NCBI GenBank assembly: GCA_030407315.1
Contig: JALQPE010001977.1
Coordinates: 1-64,000 of the forward strand
DNA: 64,000 bases
Direction: 5' to 3'
Source of the DNA: Asparagopsis taxiformis
Lineage: Eukaryota > Rhodophyta > Florideophyceae > Bonnemaisoniales > Bonnemaisoniaceae
Within the stretch, counting starts at the first letter, position 1, and each line of letters opens with the position of its first letter. Below are positions 40,202 to 53,100 of the stretch, one piece after another. The notes below the pieces were generated by a model. That model did no database searches, had not been told where the DNA came from, and worked only from the letters and a program-made list of their open reading frames with translations. The translations under genes were made by a program, and so were the position numbers.

Positions 40202-41204
40202 ATGTGGAAATTGTGTGTCGGAAACAGAGAACAACAGGAAGGTCGTCGATTGTTTCTGCCGCGGTCGTGCTCGCGTACAAGTAATGAAAGCTACATGAGG
40301 TGGAAAGGGCGGTATTTAGTAGAACCCTAAATTTAAATGTTTTAGTGGCATATCCAGCTCTAAATCGTCATGAGAGCCGGGCTCCACGTGGTCAGAAGTC
40401 TGATCATGAGCTATTTTAGAAAGTATACCTTCACCTAATACCAGTATAATCAAGTTTAGCGAGAACTGCACTTCAAGCCTTACACAATGTCTTGCATCCT
40501 GCATTTGTGCTACACATATGTTACATTTGCGTTCTTAATTGAGATGTCCGATGCGATGTAAATTATCTTTGCTATGTTATTCGATTAACAGTCATAACTT
40601 TTAATGGGTGCTTTCAAAGTACTGAGACCGAGCCTTTGCTCGATGTTCCCCCGTGAACGACTTTCAAAATTACAGTTTTGAGTAGCGCCTACGTGGTATT
40701 TCCAGGTCAATTTGTCCAAGTCATTGTGCGTCATCGCAAAATTTCTTTACTTCTTCAGACTTACCGCGCTCTGAGCAACTTGCCGTCGCTCCTTTTTCTT
40801 CCACGAAATGATTGCTTTCGCCTAACATATCTCAAAGAGCGCAGTGAGAGATCACTCGACTAAACTTTCCAGCACCAAAGACGACAACGTAGCAAGTTGA
40901 CGTACAGCATCCCAATTTATGTATTGCTGTACTGCAATAGAACAGCCAACCAAATCTCACCAATTCCAGCCAGCTAATCTGGCTGCTTTCCCACTCTTCC
41001 TCTCACCAGCAATGTCACAGATCAGGCTGATCTGATCGGCGAATACCCCTCTATCGAGATTATTCTTACTTTCGTTGCCGGCATATTTTCTATTGCCATG
41101 CAATGTATCAACACTATCAAAGTATACTCACAACTTTTCATTCTTATCCTTCACGCTTGCGTTCATCTTTATGTTCCAAATTCCGATTCATAAACTATGT
41201 TCAT
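40202..41204. other. Intergenic stretch
   Basis: No gene seen. It includes the promoter of the minus-strand gene at its left and the 3' flank of the CAP gene at its right. Confidence 0.5.
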
Positions 41205-42179
41205 CTATCTCGAATACCCGTAACAAATGTTTCTCACACGACGCCCTCTGCAGAGACGGTGGTTCCTGTACGTCCTGCAGAAGATGCAACACGCTAGCTT
41301 GCACTGGATTGGTTGTCTGACAGCCGACATCCTTGGCACGCACCGATTTCCACTACGCGGTCCAAGACGGTTCCAGCACCTCGTGTCAGCTTCCAAGCAT
41401 CTGCAAGACCGATTCCCTTCCCTCATGAACTGCGCTTGAGTATCCGAGGTTGGGCGCGGTGTCGGTCGACGCGTCGCCCTTGGTGGCCTGGTCGTCCTGG
41501 GAGGCGGCCGGGTAGTGGGTCTGCGCGTGGCTCTTGGCGTGGGCGTCGGACGCGTAGTGGGATTTGAGTTACTGCCACCGCGAACAGCATTGCAACCAGC
41601 ATCGTTTTCAGATCCGAATGTACCAAAGTCCTGCTTGTAGGCAAAAGTCTGTGTGCAGTACACACGTCCGTTGGCTGCGAAATGGAATCCGACAACGACT
41701 TCTTCGAAGCGTCCGTTCAGGATGTTTCTCAAATGCGGCGGAGAAGTTTCCCATTGTGTCACGCACGCCAGTGCAATGTCATTTGATTCGTAGTTGTAAG
41801 CAATGTTTTCACCACCGATCCAGCGCTTGCAGCCGACCGTTCGCGTGGCTTCCTGAAGGACCTGATGACGCAGGGTGGGAAACCCTGACAGGACGCGGCT
41901 GTATTGCACGGCATTTGTTAGTTGGTTCATCGTTCCGACTCTGAGCGGTGTGTTGACTCCATTGCGCCTTCGGACGGCGTTAGTGTACTCAACTGCTTTA
42001 ATGCACCAACAGTTCATGTTGTTTCGAGCACATGGCGCGCCAGACATGCGAATTGATGAGTGAAGAGCGTTGGGTTTGACACACGTATTGGAGCCATCTG
42101 CTTCAAGAACGCAGCTTTCATGTAGGTTTGCGGCCGCGACACAGCAGAGGAGTGCTACGAGAGCAAATTGAAGATTCAT
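41205..42179 (-). CDS. Secreted CAP protein with Pro/Arg/Thr hinge and Cys-rich C-terminus
   Basis: 324 aa from ATG 42179, chosen because it begins a clear signal peptide (MNLQFALVALLCCVAAAN); the frame extends 84 codons further but without gene-like sequence. Then ESCVLEADGSNTC, a CAP domain (about residues 55-190: CWCIKAVEYTNAVRRRNGV, GGENIAYNY, CVTQWETSPPHLRNIL, YCTQTFAY), a Thr/Pro/Arg-rich repeat hinge (about 205-250) and a C-terminal domain with about ten cysteines (NRSCRCLEADTRCW onwards). Paralogue of the gene at 49402. CAP proteins of this kind are extracellular; the Cys-rich tail may bind wall glycans (inference). Confidence 0.9.
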   Translation of the reverse strand: MNLQFALVALLCCVAAANLHESCVLEADGSNTCVKPNALHSSIRMSGAPCARNNMNCWCIKAVEYTNAVRRRNGVNTPLRVGTMNQLTNAVQYSRVLSGFPTLRHQVLQEATRTVGCKRWIGGENIAYNYESNDIALACVTQWETSPPHLRNILNGRFEEVVVGFHFAANGRVYCTQTFAYKQDFGTFGSENDAGCNAVRGGSNSNPTTRPTPTPRATRRPTTRPPPRTTRPPRATRRPTPRPTSDTQAQFMREGNRSCRCLEADTRCWNRLGPRSGNRCVPRMSAVRQPIQCKLACCIFCRTYRNHRLCRGRRVRNICYGYSR

Positions 42180-44224
42180 TGTGCTATTCAGGGTGTGTGA
42201 GATAATGGAGAGTGACTGAGTTTGCTGATGAAGATCTGATGCTGAGGTATTTTTCGATGCGAAGTAAAGCTTAAGTAGACTCGGTAGCTGAAGAGATTCG
42301 TGGGAAAGCGTAGAAATATTAAGCACCTCGAGCGAGACGTGAGTCCAATCTGCTGGAAATGTGATGCAGGTATGACTGTGGAGAAGGTTGGTCAGCACAG
42401 CTGTATAATCGAATAAACGCATGGGAAGCAAGACGACGTGAACGCTGTACCAGTACGATTAACACCAAGGTTCATAGACGCTTGTTGCTCTGATTGTAGC
42501 CCACGTCAAGGGAACGGATGCGTTGAGGGGTATATGGGGTGGCAGCTGGGCCAATAGTTGTTTGTTTTCCTCATCGCCGTACACAATAGTCATTTCTATG
42601 TCACTTGTAGCTAGAATCGTCATTCATCTGCAAACAAAGGGGGCAATACTGAGAGAACAATTCAGTGCGGAATGTGAGTGGCATGACGTTCGACCGACTG
42701 GCTGCATGATAAGAAAATCCTGGGAAGCAGTCGGCTGCTTGACTGGAAACAAGTGCAAATTGAAGCCACGTTGAGCACAGCAGTTACTTGGGGAATTCTG
42801 AAACCGACGCAGCTGTATACCCCACGTACGTGAATTGTTCGGACAGACACGCGAGCACAACAGACATGATGTCAGATTTTCCGGTATTTCTATGATCAAG
42901 ACGTGGATCTCGTACCTGCGTTACAACGTGTCAGAGTCACACGTTGGCGACATAATCTAACAACGTATTTCAATAGGAAGAACTCTCACCCGAGTAGACC
43001 AATCACCTAACCCCTGGTGCATCCGACGGAACAAATCATGTGTAAAGCAGTTACCAGATATGCCATCTTCTCCTCCCACCTCGATCACATCTTCCAAATT
43101 TGTCTCGGGCATTTCAATCCAATCCTCCCCGGCGGCTTCCCAGGTTTGCACGAGCTTAGAATTGAAACCGTAAGGTGCAGCCAGACTCACCACATTCTAC
43201 GTGGGTTATCAACACCATTGGTGGCCAACCCCCATGATGACAAAATTCTTTCGCCCTGTGGCCTTATTCTAAACAGACTATTATTAAAAATACGTAGGCC
43301 GGCGCGCGAAATGCTGAGAAAGTCGATATCAGCAGAACAAATACAAGGCAAAGTAACGGCGAAAACGACACTTTCCGCTTCCTAGAGAAAGATTTCAACT
43401 TTCAAACATGTGATTTCCACATCATGCGTCATATTTCGCTATCACATCACGTCGTTTATCGCGACGTACGGTTGCATCTGCTGAACGTCTGTCACATTCT
43501 ATTTTAACCCTGATAGCAATTGGAATATTTTCCCAGTCCTTCCAACCCCAGAGTCAGACCAACCTTACCACTGTGTGTGCACTTATTTAAATTGACGTCG
43601 AATGCGCTAATTCACTGACAATATGGCCCATCGACCGGTCTTTGGGAGAGGAGCCCCTTTGTTTGAATACAAGGTCCTGGCTTTGATGGTGGCATCTATC
43701 TCCAGTAAAACAGACGAAAATAGAAGCGAATAGTACGTGTGGGCTCGAAATATAACTCCGTTTTATTGCCTTCCACTGAGCTCAAGTATATGGCTCCGCA
43801 AGTGGTGTTTCAGTTGAACAGCGCATTTCCACACAGGAGGCTACCATACGATATTTCGCCGAGTTCGATATCAGGCGATAACGTTCCATAACAGCTTAGA
43901 TAGGCAGATACTCGTTTCAAAACAAAGTTGTGTACTGCAGGTTTCATAAAACATATCAGAGCTATTGAAAAATAGCTTTCTTCCATCTTGTCGTTTGTAT
44001 TCTAATTTCGGAGCTGAATGACCTGTAGACAATTCGTACGTGATTCAGTTGTGGAACACAGAAATTCTGCCATGAGGTAGCGGCAGTGCAATACTTCTTG
44101 GATCACGGCTGAAGGGGAAATCCAAAGTTTGAACCACTCGTATCTCAGCGCATTCCTGAAGCGTAGTGGTCGAGCTAAAGATACAAACGAAAAGCTATAC
44201 TTGCGTGTTGTGGAACAAAACATA
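42180..44224. other. Intergenic stretch
   Basis: About 2 kb without a supported gene; short frames on both strands (for example 42957-43193 minus, 43017-43385 plus) have no recognisable motif. Confidence 0.45.
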
Positions 44225-44623
44225 ATGGATTTAGCAGATGAAGTGTATTGTGATGAGGAAAATGAAATACAATTGCTTCAACAAAATTGGCAAAGACTAT
44301 TGCGCCCCATTCCTGAAGATTCTTTTCTAGTTCCAGCGAAAATGAACATACCCGAGTCAGAGAGAAACGTTTTGATTGATAATAAGCGAGCTTTGGAAAA
44401 CTTGTCACGTATACTGCATGCCAAAACAAACGCTATAGCTAAACGATTGAATGCAATCCAGAGAAACTTTGCGGACCTATTACGTACCATCTCTTCACCT
44501 AATTTGTATCATTACACCCGACATGATGAAGATGCTGAGGGATTCGAGAAATATGAAGACAGTGTGCCTTCCCAGCTTCTTTCTCAAACAAGTCATGGAG
44601 GTAGACCACATGAAAATCACTAA
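44225..44623 (+). CDS. Hypothetical helical protein, possible gene fragment
   Basis: 132 codons from the first ATG; the frame is open 32 codons further up but without ATG. The product is charged and mostly helical (ENEIQLLQQNWQRLL, ALENLSRILHAKTNAIAKRL), coiled-coil-like, and not recognised. It may be the surviving part of a decayed gene, since the following kilobases look like degraded sequence. Confidence 0.35.
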   Translation: MDLADEVYCDEENEIQLLQQNWQRLLRPIPEDSFLVPAKMNIPESERNVLIDNKRALENLSRILHAKTNAIAKRLNAIQRNFADLLRTISSPNLYHYTRHDEDAEGFEKYEDSVPSQLLSQTSHGGRPHENH

Positions 44624-47600
44624 AGCTAATTTTAACACTTGAATGGGGAATGAATCGATCCAAAGTCCCACTTTCAGTACGTGTTTTGCATCTACCCATT
44701 GTGTGTATTCTGATGTCCTTTAGATCTCTTCGTGTCCATTCCTGGCAATAAACGAGCTCAGTTGGATCTTCGCGTGTTCTGGAGAGTACAAGCCTCTTTG
44801 AATTAAACAGAATCACCCTGTGTCAGGATGTAGACATTATGTCTCTTCTGCGAAAACGAAACAGAATCTTTGTGGCATTGATACTGAAGATGACGTCAAT
44901 TCTGAGAATAATCCACGTTTCGTAGGAACTGTTTATGACTTGATGTCAAAGAGAAAAATAAGCCGACAGCAAGCTGAGGATAGTAATCCATGTTTTCACC
45001 TCTCTCCCTGAGAACGCCCTTACTATGATTTCAAATAGATCCTTACTTCCAGCTAGGTACTCTGGCGATATCAAAATGAATGATGTAGCATAGAATTCTT
45101 CTCAATTGTGCTCAGGAATGAAGAAATTTACAGTCCTACACCGTACGGGATCAGTAAATCTCCTCTGTGCGTTTGATATCAAGTGTTCAAGGCTAGATGG
45201 GTTCACGTCAGATATTTCCTACCAATAAAGAGTTCCATAGGCTTACTCTAAGTAATCGTTGCTTTGAAAAAGAATGCAAGTGCGAATAGTAATGCTGGGA
45301 AACTGAGACAGCAACACGAAATCATGGGATGCAGAGAATCTTCACCTCTGCAGAGGTAATCTGATTTGACTTTACCAAGAACCCTGGATTTTGCGGATAT
45401 TTAAGGTGACTGCATGATCCTAAGTGTTTTGAAGTCCATGCATGGCCACAGGGTGTTCTCTTCCTCAGGAATCAAAAATACTGGCAGTCCTCAGGTCTCA
45501 GATTTTTGTGAGATGGAATATTGGAGTTAGAATTAGTTACGCAAGTCTACGGAAAGTAGACTGGCAACTCTTTACAGAAACCAGAATCCAAAGGTAGCCA
45601 TCGACTCCTTTCATGAATGCTCAAAACATAGCGCTTCGGACTAGATAAAAACAACTCTCAATAGGCAGTAATCCTGAGAAAATAAAATGGAAGGAGTTAC
45701 TAGAAGGGTACCCTTAGCTTATCTTTTCCAGAATAAAATTGATCTCAACAGATTTATCAAACCGAGTACAGTCAAATGACGGAGCTAAGGATAGCCACAT
45801 TAAGTGGCTTTCTTACAAAAATTAGATCTCATGCAGAGCAGTAGAATCAAACTTCCGCAAACTTAAAAGTAAGTTCCGAGAGTGAGGAAGAATAGAGCGA
45901 AAACATAGTAAAGTTTCACAAGTGATATCAGTTACAATTTCGTCTCTCAACTCTTTGCCACAAGTAACATATGCGAAGCAACATAAAAAGTGGCAATTTA
46001 AGAGTTTTCTACACTGACTACAGCGGAATGTTAACTGAGACTTGGAATCTCTCGAGAGTCCAAACTGCACAGACAAGCAGAGGAAAATATTACCAGTGAA
46101 ACCCAATACCCACGTAGTTATTACCAAATTCCGGCGCTGATGTAAAGCATAGTTCAGGCCATTGTTATGACGGGATATTCTCACGTTACTTCCATCCATG
46201 TATGACGATTTCTCACCTAGGAGAATTTCTGCGCGCATATGCCTCTGGCATACACATGTAAGACACTCCTCCATGGGGAAGACACCACATTGTGTTCCCT
46301 TGTCAAAAAGCGGAGACAAGATATTGTCGCATTGTTTTCGAAATCCCGAGTGGGGTACAGATGCAAACAACCATGGAGAAAATGCAATTTGTTTTGAATC
46401 CTGTCAGAGGGAACTCAAGGAAACCGACAATATCATATGTTTATTACAAGTTTCTAAAGAAGCTAAGTTATGAATCTCATGACAATAGCTCGTCAGGAAT
46501 AATCGCAGAGGGCGGCCTTTGCTGACTGACCCGTCATGATGATTGAACTGGGTAAATTATTATATCCCAATTTTAACGGCGTGATCAGTGTCTTCGCGCA
46601 CAACGAACCATTACAGCAGCGTTCTGGCTTCATGTCAATCGATGTCAACTGCGTGAGTATTTACGTATCATTCCTTCCGGTTTGGTCTTGCTCCGAGCCA
46701 TAATTGATTTTGCTGGACACACCGGCATTGTTGGATACCCAAAGAGAAATTATTCGGTCGAAAATATGGGGAATCAGGAAGATAGTTCCCGGTTCAAATA
46801 AATGATAACAAAATAGCAATGACGATCTTGGGCCCAGGGAACACTACCCTCAGATAAGCAGAGAAAATGCCGTGCTCCTTTCTCAATCGGAAGGGGCTCA
46901 GCAAAGGTTGTATGCCGCCAATGTTCAGGACCAAAATAGTGAGACCATCATGTTGGGAAGTTACTACTGGTCGTATTTTATTACAGTGATGCATAAGATA
47001 TTAATGGTGCCGATATCTTGAAACTGTAGATGTTGAGTTGAGAAATTCTGTCATGCAGCAGAATGTTTTGGAAGGTGCAGAAGGAAGATGAAGGGGATCA
47101 TTTCTTCAGAGCCATGTGAGTAGTCAATGAATGATAAAATTCGATTTTTCTGGGAGGCTGAAGGTCATCGTGTGGCAGAAAACAATTGGACCCAGGAAGA
47201 TTATCCCGCAGGACATGCCCACATTTTTCATTCGCGGAAAAAGATATTGAAACCTTATCGTCACGATTAAAGAAAAGGGATATTATGTTCATGGTCGCAT
47301 GTATACCATTCGGAGTACATGTGGAAATCTCATGCAGCATTAGTCTACGCATGTTCCACTCTATGCACCTAGATACCTTCCATACCCTAACTTGCCGTAC
47401 CGCACCGATTCGAGAGCATCTAAACACGTAACGTGCCAAACGTAAGAGGGATTCGGCGCTTATTCGCTGCATTTGCAGGAAGCTTTGCAGATGATGACGT
47501 CATCTTTCAAAACGCTGTCCTCCGGTAGTGATAATAGTGGACAGTTATGCGCAAAATTTATGAAGATCGACAGCAAGCTCTCCTAGATAGATACCAGCGT

Positions 47601-49308
47601 TAGGTTGCATGGACAGTGAGTAGCAGATGAAGGGGCGCCGTCCAGTATTATGTAGCGAAAACGTGATGTATAGAATGAAGCAAAGATACGGTATCCCATA
47701 TCACTCTGTAAGCCATGCAGCCGGAACACGTGCTCGTCGAATTGCTGCGTAGAAATTGTGTTCGATTCACAGTGACAGGTGCAAAGAGATCGCCGATGAA
47801 AGGTCAATAGTTCAAAAATAGCTGCACGCGTTGATGTGATCGATTGTTCTTCAGTATCAAGATATAAGGAATGCACGACTGGACGAGATGTGCTATACAT
47901 TTCTTTCACCAGCCATTTCGACAGAGGCATGAGATCTCTGTAAGTGCTGTGACTGCCGCATGACGCGTGCTCGCAAACAAGGCACTGACTTTCAATTGGC
48001 TTGACGCAGGTCATGCGCCATCTGCAGAGCGCTTCACTTGCTCAAGTCTTTCATAGTTTAAATTTTTTAATTTTGGTCCTTTCAAACGGTACTATAAAAG
48101 TCCTTCAATGGCTCCATCAGCACAAACGTATTGAACTTATCCTAGCTGGCTTCTGGTGCATGGAACACCAATACGTGACACGTGACTGGTAAATTTCATC
48201 CCCTTAACGAATCAAAGTTCTGTGGTCGCTGAATGTTCAAGTTTAGCACGTAAATTCGTTACCCATAACTCTCGTCTTCACCTGATATATTTCTTTCCGA
48301 GAGCTGCATACTTTCCGAGCAATACACTCAAGGACATGTTCTGACATGTTCACCTAAATTCCGAGACCAATTCGAATGGCGCTCTTGAACCACTAGTAGC
48401 CACTCACTAGTAACTCATTTAGAATTATTTTCATCCCTCCACTCTCTCTCGCCCTGAGACCTCGAGAATACGAACAGCTCGACGCTCGATATATGAGAGC
48501 GAGATTGTTTACCCGATTGGCTCCAAAATTAATTCGAGAGCCCAGCGGCAAGAGTGGAAGTAATCTCACTTGCAAGGCTGGATGAGCCTATGCAAATCCT
48601 TAAGAAGCTCAAAGCATATATTTACCAGTCATCATTGCTTTCTTTGGAATGAGAGGTGCATTTTAGTCCTGATGTCAACAAGCCTATCTATGTGAGCGAT
48701 AAAATAAGGCAATATTGAAGTAGCATGCATTTCTGTGCACCGAAATATGAGCACATCGTCGCGACGTGGATGAGGAGGGAGGAGTGGAATGCAGTCTCCC
48801 AACTTTTGATAATAGGGGTCAAGCATACTTCCATTGGCATATGTTGCAGGCCCCCTTAACGTCCGCCGTCTATTTCCTCGTATCCATTGAAATATCTTTC
48901 TTCAATCATAAGAGCGTAATTCAAATCAAAACACATTGTAATACCACCCATCTGTATCATGAGAAAACCCAATGTACATCACAACACAATGAAAAGCTTT
49001 GGTGGATATAATCGACTGCATGCCCTGTAATGCACGCAGCAAGGTCGTAATTCTCAAACTAGAACAACATCTTGCATGATCCCCCTCATAACAAATTCTG
49101 CATCAAACCATGCTACTCTACACGATCTTGAAAGTCTACATCACACTCACGCAATGTGATGTGAACACAATGTTATTCCACCTGTTAAACAGTATGACAT
49201 ATATTCGCCTATAAGCAACAGGAGCATCCGGTGGCTTTTTTGACGCACATTCTAGTGTTGCCCCCATATACTCCAATGAACGGCATTGCTCACCTCACGT
49301 AAAACAGT
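44624..49308. other. 4.7-kb stretch without an intact gene
   Basis: Only broken frames occur. A 63-codon plus-strand frame at 44820 and a 182-codon minus-strand frame at 45822-46370 are the longest; neither has a family motif, and the region is interrupted by many stops. A TATAAAAG at 48093-48100 is followed by an ATG frame of eight codons, perhaps the dead start of a former gene. Confidence 0.4.
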
Positions 49309-49309
49309 T

Positions 49310-49347
49310 TATAAACCCAAACCACATCCCTGTTCCACCTTATATTT
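49310..49347 (+). promoter_or_regulatory. TATA boxes of the CAP gene at 49402
   Basis: TATAAA at 49310-49315 and TATATTT at 49341-49347; the second is 61 bp before the ATG, the same spacing as in the first AAA gene. Confidence 0.5.
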
Positions 49348-49401
49348 GCACAAGCCCATCGATACGTACTCGGAACTTTTTTTCCTTCTCATCGCACCTC
49401 A

Positions 49402-50196
49402 ATGAAGCTACTACTTCTTATCCTAGTGTCACTAGCAGCATGTGCTCTCTCCTCAGAAGTGAGAGAAAGCTGTGTTCTCGAAAAAGACGGTTCGGAAACG
49501 TGTACAGTTGGCACTCTTCTCTTTGAAACAAGTCGTCAAGCTGCGGAGCCTCCATGCGCTCGGGAAAACAATGAGTGCTGGTGTATCCGGGCTGTTGAAT
49601 TGACCAATGCTGTTCGTGCCAGAAACGGCGTTACAACGCCGCTTAATGTCGGCTCAGTTCGACAGCTCGCTAATGCCGTCTCATATGCGGCAGAGCTCGG
49701 TGCGATAGGGGAGCTTGTTCACCAGGATCTATTCGCTGCGACGGCTTCAATCGGATGCAGCCACTTCGTGGGCGGGGAAAACATTGCGTTCAATTTCGAT
49801 GAGGTAGATCCAGCTGGAACATGCGTGGAACAATGGGAGAACTCCTCGGGTCACTTGCAGAACATTCTGGGGGATGTGTTCGAGGATGTTGTCGTTGGTG
49901 TATTCTTCGCACCGAATGGAAGGGTTTATTGTGTGCAGACATTCTCGTATTTTCTGGACTTTGCTACGGTAGGAAGCGTTACTGATCCTGGCTGTGAAAC
50001 GGTTACTGATGGTGGCAGTACAGCTGTATCATCACAGCCAACAACTGCAGTACCAACAACTACTACAGTTGCTACGACTGTCGCCGTTGATACAACTGTC
50101 TCTGTTACCGTTACTGTGGCGCCACCGACGACCACACTACCGCCAACAACTACTAGTTTCCAGATAATGACCGTACCGCCGCTGCCACTTCGATAA
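49402..50196 (+). CDS. Secreted CAP protein with Thr/Val-rich tail
   Basis: 264 aa. Signal peptide (MKLLLLILVSLAACALSS), then ESCVLEKDGSETC, nearly the same as in the paralogue at 41205, and a CAP domain (CWCIRAVELTNAVRARNGV, LVHQDLF, GGENIAFNF, CVEQWENSSGHLQNIL, YCVQTFSY). After about residue 205 comes a low-complexity Thr/Val/Pro tail typical of O-glycosylated linkers; the Cys-rich domain of the paralogue is missing and the gene may be shortened at the 3' end. Extracellular function, details unknown. Confidence 0.9.
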   Translation: MKLLLLILVSLAACALSSEVRESCVLEKDGSETCTVGTLLFETSRQAAEPPCARENNECWCIRAVELTNAVRARNGVTTPLNVGSVRQLANAVSYAAELGAIGELVHQDLFAATASIGCSHFVGGENIAFNFDEVDPAGTCVEQWENSSGHLQNILGDVFEDVVVGVFFAPNGRVYCVQTFSYFLDFATVGSVTDPGCETVTDGGSTAVSSQPTTAVPTTTTVATTVAVDTTVSVTVTVAPPTTTLPPTTTSFQIMTVPPLPLR

Positions 50197-53100
50197 GTTC
50201 ATATTTCAATTTGGTCTAAGTCACTTGACGCGAACTCGGCGTGCCATGCATAGTCTCTCCATTGAATACTATCGAGACTACTTATCCCAGTCCAGGGACA
50301 TATACTTTCCCCCGAAAAATCGCAAGTAAATCGCCCATGCAGTGCATATACTGAGACTTTCGAATTCTAGGTGTCCTTTGTCGAGATTGATAAACGATTC
50401 TACTTTTATTCAGGGATCTGAAGAGTAGTTAGTAATGAAGTTTGCTCGTGATTGTTCATGAAAAAGAAAGATTTTGCAGAAGTGATCAATTTTGCACGTG
50501 ATTGTGCGGAATTGATCGGTACACAGGCGGATGAAATTGGAATTGGCAGGATTGAAAGCAGATATTATGACTCGAAACCTCAGCAATCCCTGGCGACGGA
50601 TCTGGAATCGATAAGTAGCTACAACTGCAGCGACCGCTTCGGGGTTAACCGGAACGAATGCCCCATTATCTGTCATTGAATGAGGAGAACTTCCATAAAA
50701 TTTTCCTTGGAACTGGTGCATCTTCTTCAACCGGAAGTCAGATGATGATTCGTAAGCATCCCTATCTCTGGTGAGATCCGCCGGTATCTCTTCTACAGAA
50801 CAATCGAGTGTCGGCATGTAAGGAATAGTAAAGTGCTGAACTTAGAGACATGCGTTGGAGAAGACATCTCTCATGGAACATATTCCCACTTGGAAGCACT
50901 GTTGACAACAGTCTGTTGTGTCTTCTTACTGTTAGGCCTCTTCAGATTTCGATTAATGATATAGAAAAGCTTCAAAGCAAGAGTATACAGTTCGAGGTTG
51001 CAGTTGAGAACTAGGTAGAATAGAGTCGGAAATAGGAGAATGCTTGCTTGTTCATGTTCTTCTTTTGTCTTGGTAGAATCGCTAGAGGTAAACTCTTAGT
51101 AATATATAGGAATTGAATGCAACATATTCCCTGTGACTGGAGCTAGCACGTTGTTTTTCCATTTTGGGCAGCAAATCTTTGTACCGCTGATGCTTTGACG
51201 TGGATGCTGAGCCTACTGTGACGCTACTCCGGCCGACAAACAGTAAGGATGAAAGAACATGAAATACCTGAGCAAATGAACTTTTCGATTCATGATATCC
51301 TGTTATACTCAAGATATTTCCAGTCTTTCTCGCAGCGCCAATGATTACAGGCCCGTATTGACTCTACTTTAGATTTGGCTTGTTCCCATTTATGATTTCA
51401 GAGAATATAGTCTTTAATTTTATGCATGACAGCAGCTTCTGGAGCTGTTCTCAAAGGACAAGACATATCGCAAGCCCTTGGTGCGGTTGTCAATCGAGAA
51501 CACGATCATGGTGCCTTCCTCATATCAGATGTTATCAACACCTCAGATTTCATGAATGTCTTGAGCATATTAGTCGGCCAGATGATGGGAAGATTGAAAG
51601 GACGGAATTTGCTTGGCCATGCGCAGGATGGTAATCTCGGAAATTTGAGCTCCCGCCACCTCACTAGCAGGATAGGGAATCTTGTTAATCTCTGCTCCTT
51701 CGTACTCTTGATCTATACAGAAAACCGTTTCCTTACTTTCCCGAACTTGGGATATGGAATTTTCGAAATAGCAGCCTAGGTTGTTCGTTCACTGAGGCCT
51801 CAGCTTCGTTTCTTCCGATATTTCCGTCCAGGTAGGCACATGTATACCTAGCGGATCTGCTCCTTTGACTTTGTCGCCATTTTCTATTTCGCAATCTATT
51901 TGCTCTCCATTCTTAGCCCCTACTATACTGGAAAATCCACTTATTTCACGGCCTGGAAATGGGTGCTCGTTTATACTATCGTTTCCATGATGCATGATCT
52001 GCAGTCACTTTGCTTCAGGTAGTAGATCCATAGCTCTAGTAATCTTCTGTTGACTTCTCCCATGTCAATGTGAGAGCATCACTTCCTTCTTCATAGCAGT
52101 TTTATGGTGGATTCCAAGTCTCAATGCCCATTCCAGGAGTTCAGACTCTGCAGAAAACAACGGCATGAACGATAGATCTCCACTATTTCCTCATTAAACT
52201 TACAGGAATCTTTAAACTCTTCCTCGGATTGCCCAATCAGTCTATTGAACTCTTCCATATCTGCCGTGTCTGGCACATCTTCCAAAGCGTCGTCATCTCC
52301 ATTTTTCCACCTCAGAATTTGCTTCAACCTCTAATGCCTGTCCAATGGGCAGCGGAGATGACATCTCAGTAATCTTATTATTAGACAGTACAGCTTGAAT
52401 TACCTGAACATCAACTTGCCAGTTTCCAATATGCCTGTTCAAGGATTTTAACCTCAGCCGACGCGGAAGAAATTAGACAAGGAGCTCCAACGACCTTTGT
52501 CCGGTCAATACAATGTGCTCGATGTTAACTTTACAGGTCAACCCGTTCTGATAGATTCATCATGGGGTTCCTTCCTGAATCACAAAATAATATCCATTTC
52601 TGCAGTCCGGAGGTTCAGCCTGAGTCCTCCAGGACGTGTCGCTAACGGGAAACAGAAAAAGGATGAATCTTATGCATTCAATGTGCTAGACAATGCTTGA
52701 CGATTATCGGCATTATTACGACCACTCTATGAAATTCAGTCCATTCTTGTGGCATGCTGCGAATACCCATTGCCACCAGAAGGTATTACAGATAATCCAG
52801 AGCGGCTGTAGTCTTGGAAAATATCAAAGATGTACATGTCTTCTCAATTTGGGAATCATGTGTCAATAACAGAAAATTGCTGCTGGTTCGAATGGAGTGA
52901 TCTAGTGGAAGGTCAAGAAAAGAAATAAACAGTTGCATATCTTCTAGCATTGACTGGAAAGATTATTGAATGCTCGTACAGATTGAATGTTCGCTCCTGT
53001 TGCAAGTCCAATCCTACGGCGCATTTGTCGATAAAGGGTTTACTTCCATGCTGACATATCGAATCAAATGAGATGTTGGCCCTTTTGGGGGAGCTGTCAC

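Noticed and set aside
42180..42431. 84-codon N-terminal extension of the CAP protein at 41205
   Set aside because: The ATG at 42179 begins a clear signal peptide; the extension would hide it and has no counterpart in the paralogue.
45822..46370. 182-codon minus-strand frame as a gene
   Set aside because: No family motif, Cys/Arg/Leu composition typical of chance frames, no TATA or paralogue; kept only in the description of the stretch.
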